NCBI GenBank assembly: GCA_945877005.1 | Contig: CAMCQL010000096.1 | Location: 1-7,245, forward strand | Source: Chryseobacterium gleum | GTDB taxonomy: Bacteria > Bacteroidota > Bacteroidia > Flavobacteriales_D > Crocinitomicaceae | Length of the DNA stretch: 7,245 nt | Direction of reading: 5' to 3' | Part shown: in pieces, positions 6,313-7,245 of the stretch | Numbering within the stretch: the stretch's first letter is position 1 | How the letters are laid out: the number at the start of each line of letters is the position of its first letter | The notes under the pieces: generated by a model | The model's input: the letters and a program-made list of their open reading frames with translations, nothing else | The model's database searches: none | What the model was told of the DNA's origin: nothing | Made by a program: the position numbers and the translations under genes

Positions 6313-7029
6313 ATGCGACTCACACTCTCTTTTTTAACGATAATTCTGATTCTACTTACTTCAGAAAAACTATTTTCTCAAAATGAAAAATATCCTTATT
6401 CTTTGTGGGGGAAAGAAGATTTAGAGCTTATAAATTCACAAAAAGCCAATTCGCAACTCACGGAAGAAGAGAAAACCGTTGTTGTACTAACGAATTTTGT
6501 CAGAATTAACCCTAAATTGTTTGCCGCTACATTTTTAAGTGAATATTTGGATTCTGTTCTAGATCCTTCAAAAAGAAATAATAGCTATGTTAAAAGCTTA
6601 ATCAAAGATTTAAATTCGATGAAAAAACTTCCTCCATTAGAATTGAATCAGAACTTAATTGACATGGCACTAGATCATGCAACTAATTCAGGGAAAAAAG
6701 GTGTAGTTGGGCATACAAACTTTTCTCAACGGTTTAAAAAATTCAATAGTAAACAAGTAGAAACCTATGGCGAAAATTGCGATTACGGGAATAAAAGAGG
6801 TGTTGACGCGTTTATGTCGTTATTGATTGATGAAAACGTAAGCAATTTAGGACACAGAAGAAACATCTTAAATCAGAACTTCTTTTACCTCGGTGTTGGT
6901 TTTGCACCACATACAAAATACGGTAACAACATGGTGATGGAATTTTGTTCACACTATTTCGACGAAATAAGCAGCCAACCAAAGAAAAAAAACAGAAGCT
7001 TTTTTTCTAAACTATTTGGTAACGATTAG
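6313..7029 (+). CDS. Secreted CAP (SCP/PR-1-like) domain protein
   Basis: The 238-residue product has a signal peptide (about 1-23, hydrophobic run LTLSFLTIILILLT, cleavage after LFSQ), so it is exported. Residues about 55-215 form a CAP domain: VLTNFVRINPKLFA at the start, LPPLELNQNLIDMALDHA, VVGHTN with His134, YGENC with Glu154, then LLIDENVSNLGHRRNILN with Glu174 and His181, and FFYLGVGF before the final strand. These positions fit the His/Glu cavity residues of CAP proteins and the bacterial subgroup with an LLID...GHR.NIL signature. Cys156 and Cys212 could form a disulfide. The tail (about 222-238) is basic, PKKKNRSFFSKLFGND, and shows no sorting domain. Bacterial CAP proteins have no agreed function; binding of lipids or other small ligands is known for some eukaryotic members. 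No clear promoter or Shine-Dalgarno site precedes the ATG. The stop lies 18 bases from the convergent gene end at 7048, with no hairpin between. Confidence 0.88.
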   Translation: MRLTLSFLTIILILLTSEKLFSQNEKYPYSLWGKEDLELINSQKANSQLTEEEKTVVVLTNFVRINPKLFAATFLSEYLDSVLDPSKRNNSYVKSLIKDLNSMKKLPPLELNQNLIDMALDHATNSGKKGVVGHTNFSQRFKKFNSKQVETYGENCDYGNKRGVDAFMSLLIDENVSNLGHRRNILNQNFFYLGVGFAPHTKYGNNMVMEFCSHYFDEISSQPKKKNRSFFSKLFGND

Positions 7030-7047
7030 TCAAGATCTATTGAAAAG

Positions 7048-7245
7048 TTATTTTGAAGGATGTGTGTTTTTTCTACGTTTAAAGAATAAATAAACGGTAT
7101 ACAAAAATAAGATTGTCGCCGCAGCACCTAAATTACGACCAATGGCGTCGCCATTCATGGAATAATATGTTTTGATCGAATTTCGTTTTAAAGAACTTTT
7201 GATGCAGGCTTCCTTCCACCATTCTGTTTTTTTGATGACGTCTCC
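7048..7245 (-). CDS. C-terminal end of an unidentified membrane protein (truncated by window edge)
   Basis: On the minus strand a frame is open from the window edge at 7245 to a TAA at 7050-7048, giving 65 residues. It begins GDVIKKTEWWKEACIKSS and contains one predicted membrane segment at local residues about 39-55 (LGAAATILFLYTVYLFF), followed by a basic tail KRRKNTHPSK. A hydrophobic stretch followed by positive charges suggests an anchor with a short cytoplasmic tail. That membrane and charge pattern, the absence of stops and the convergent position after the CAP gene support a real gene. I do not recognise the family, and the part in the window is too short to identify it. No terminator hairpin follows the stop. 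Confidence 0.6.
   Translation of the reverse strand, partial: GDVIKKTEWWKEACIKSSLKRNSIKTYYSMNGDAIGRNLGAAATILFLYTVYLFFKRRKNTHPSK

Noticed and set aside
7030..7047. Terminator between the convergent ends of the CAP gene and the last minus-strand gene
   Set aside because: The 18 bases contain only the 6-base palindrome AGATCT with no loop and no T-run.

Overview
The window looks like a chromosomal segment from a low-GC Bacteroidota, most likely a flavobacterium-type organism. Reasons: AT-rich intergenic DNA, a TTG-N19-TAnnTTTG promoter ahead of one gene (the Bacteroidota primary-sigma pattern), poor Shine-Dalgarno sites, signal peptides ending in FAQ or FSQ, and a DUF1573 lipoprotein. Genus cannot be fixed from sequence reading alone.

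Layout. (1) 1-801, minus strand: the first 267 codons of an MmeI-like DNA methyltransferase / restriction-modification protein, cut by the left edge. (2) 802-1241: a 440-base AT-rich divergent intergenic region. Its right part holds a good promoter, a direct repeat and overlapping inverted repeats upstream of the next gene. (3) 1242-3458, plus: a complete monomeric NADP-type isocitrate dehydrogenase, followed by a clear intrinsic terminator. (4) 3661-5262 and 5290-5784, plus: an exported S41 (CtpA-type) protease and, 27 bases later, a DUF1573 lipoprotein, probably one operon. (5) 5787-5815: a hairpin shared by convergent genes, with its T-run on the minus side. (6) 5839-6219, minus: a small secreted protein of unknown function. 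(7) 6220-6312: a short divergent intergenic region with an inverted repeat. (8) 6313-7029, plus: a secreted CAP-domain protein. (9) 7048-7245, minus: the C-terminal end of an unidentified protein with a single membrane segment.

Working together. The isocitrate dehydrogenase is cytoplasmic central metabolism (TCA cycle and NADPH supply). The four genes from 3661 to 7029 all encode exported proteins and form an envelope-directed cluster, but only the protease and lipoprotein look co-transcribed. The only defence-type component visible is the truncated methyltransferase at the left edge. Most of the window is ordinary. I see no tRNA, rRNA, CRISPR array or insertion sequence, and no convincing new multi-gene system. 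The points most worth following are the control region of the isocitrate dehydrogenase gene, the protease-lipoprotein pairing, and what lies beyond the left edge.
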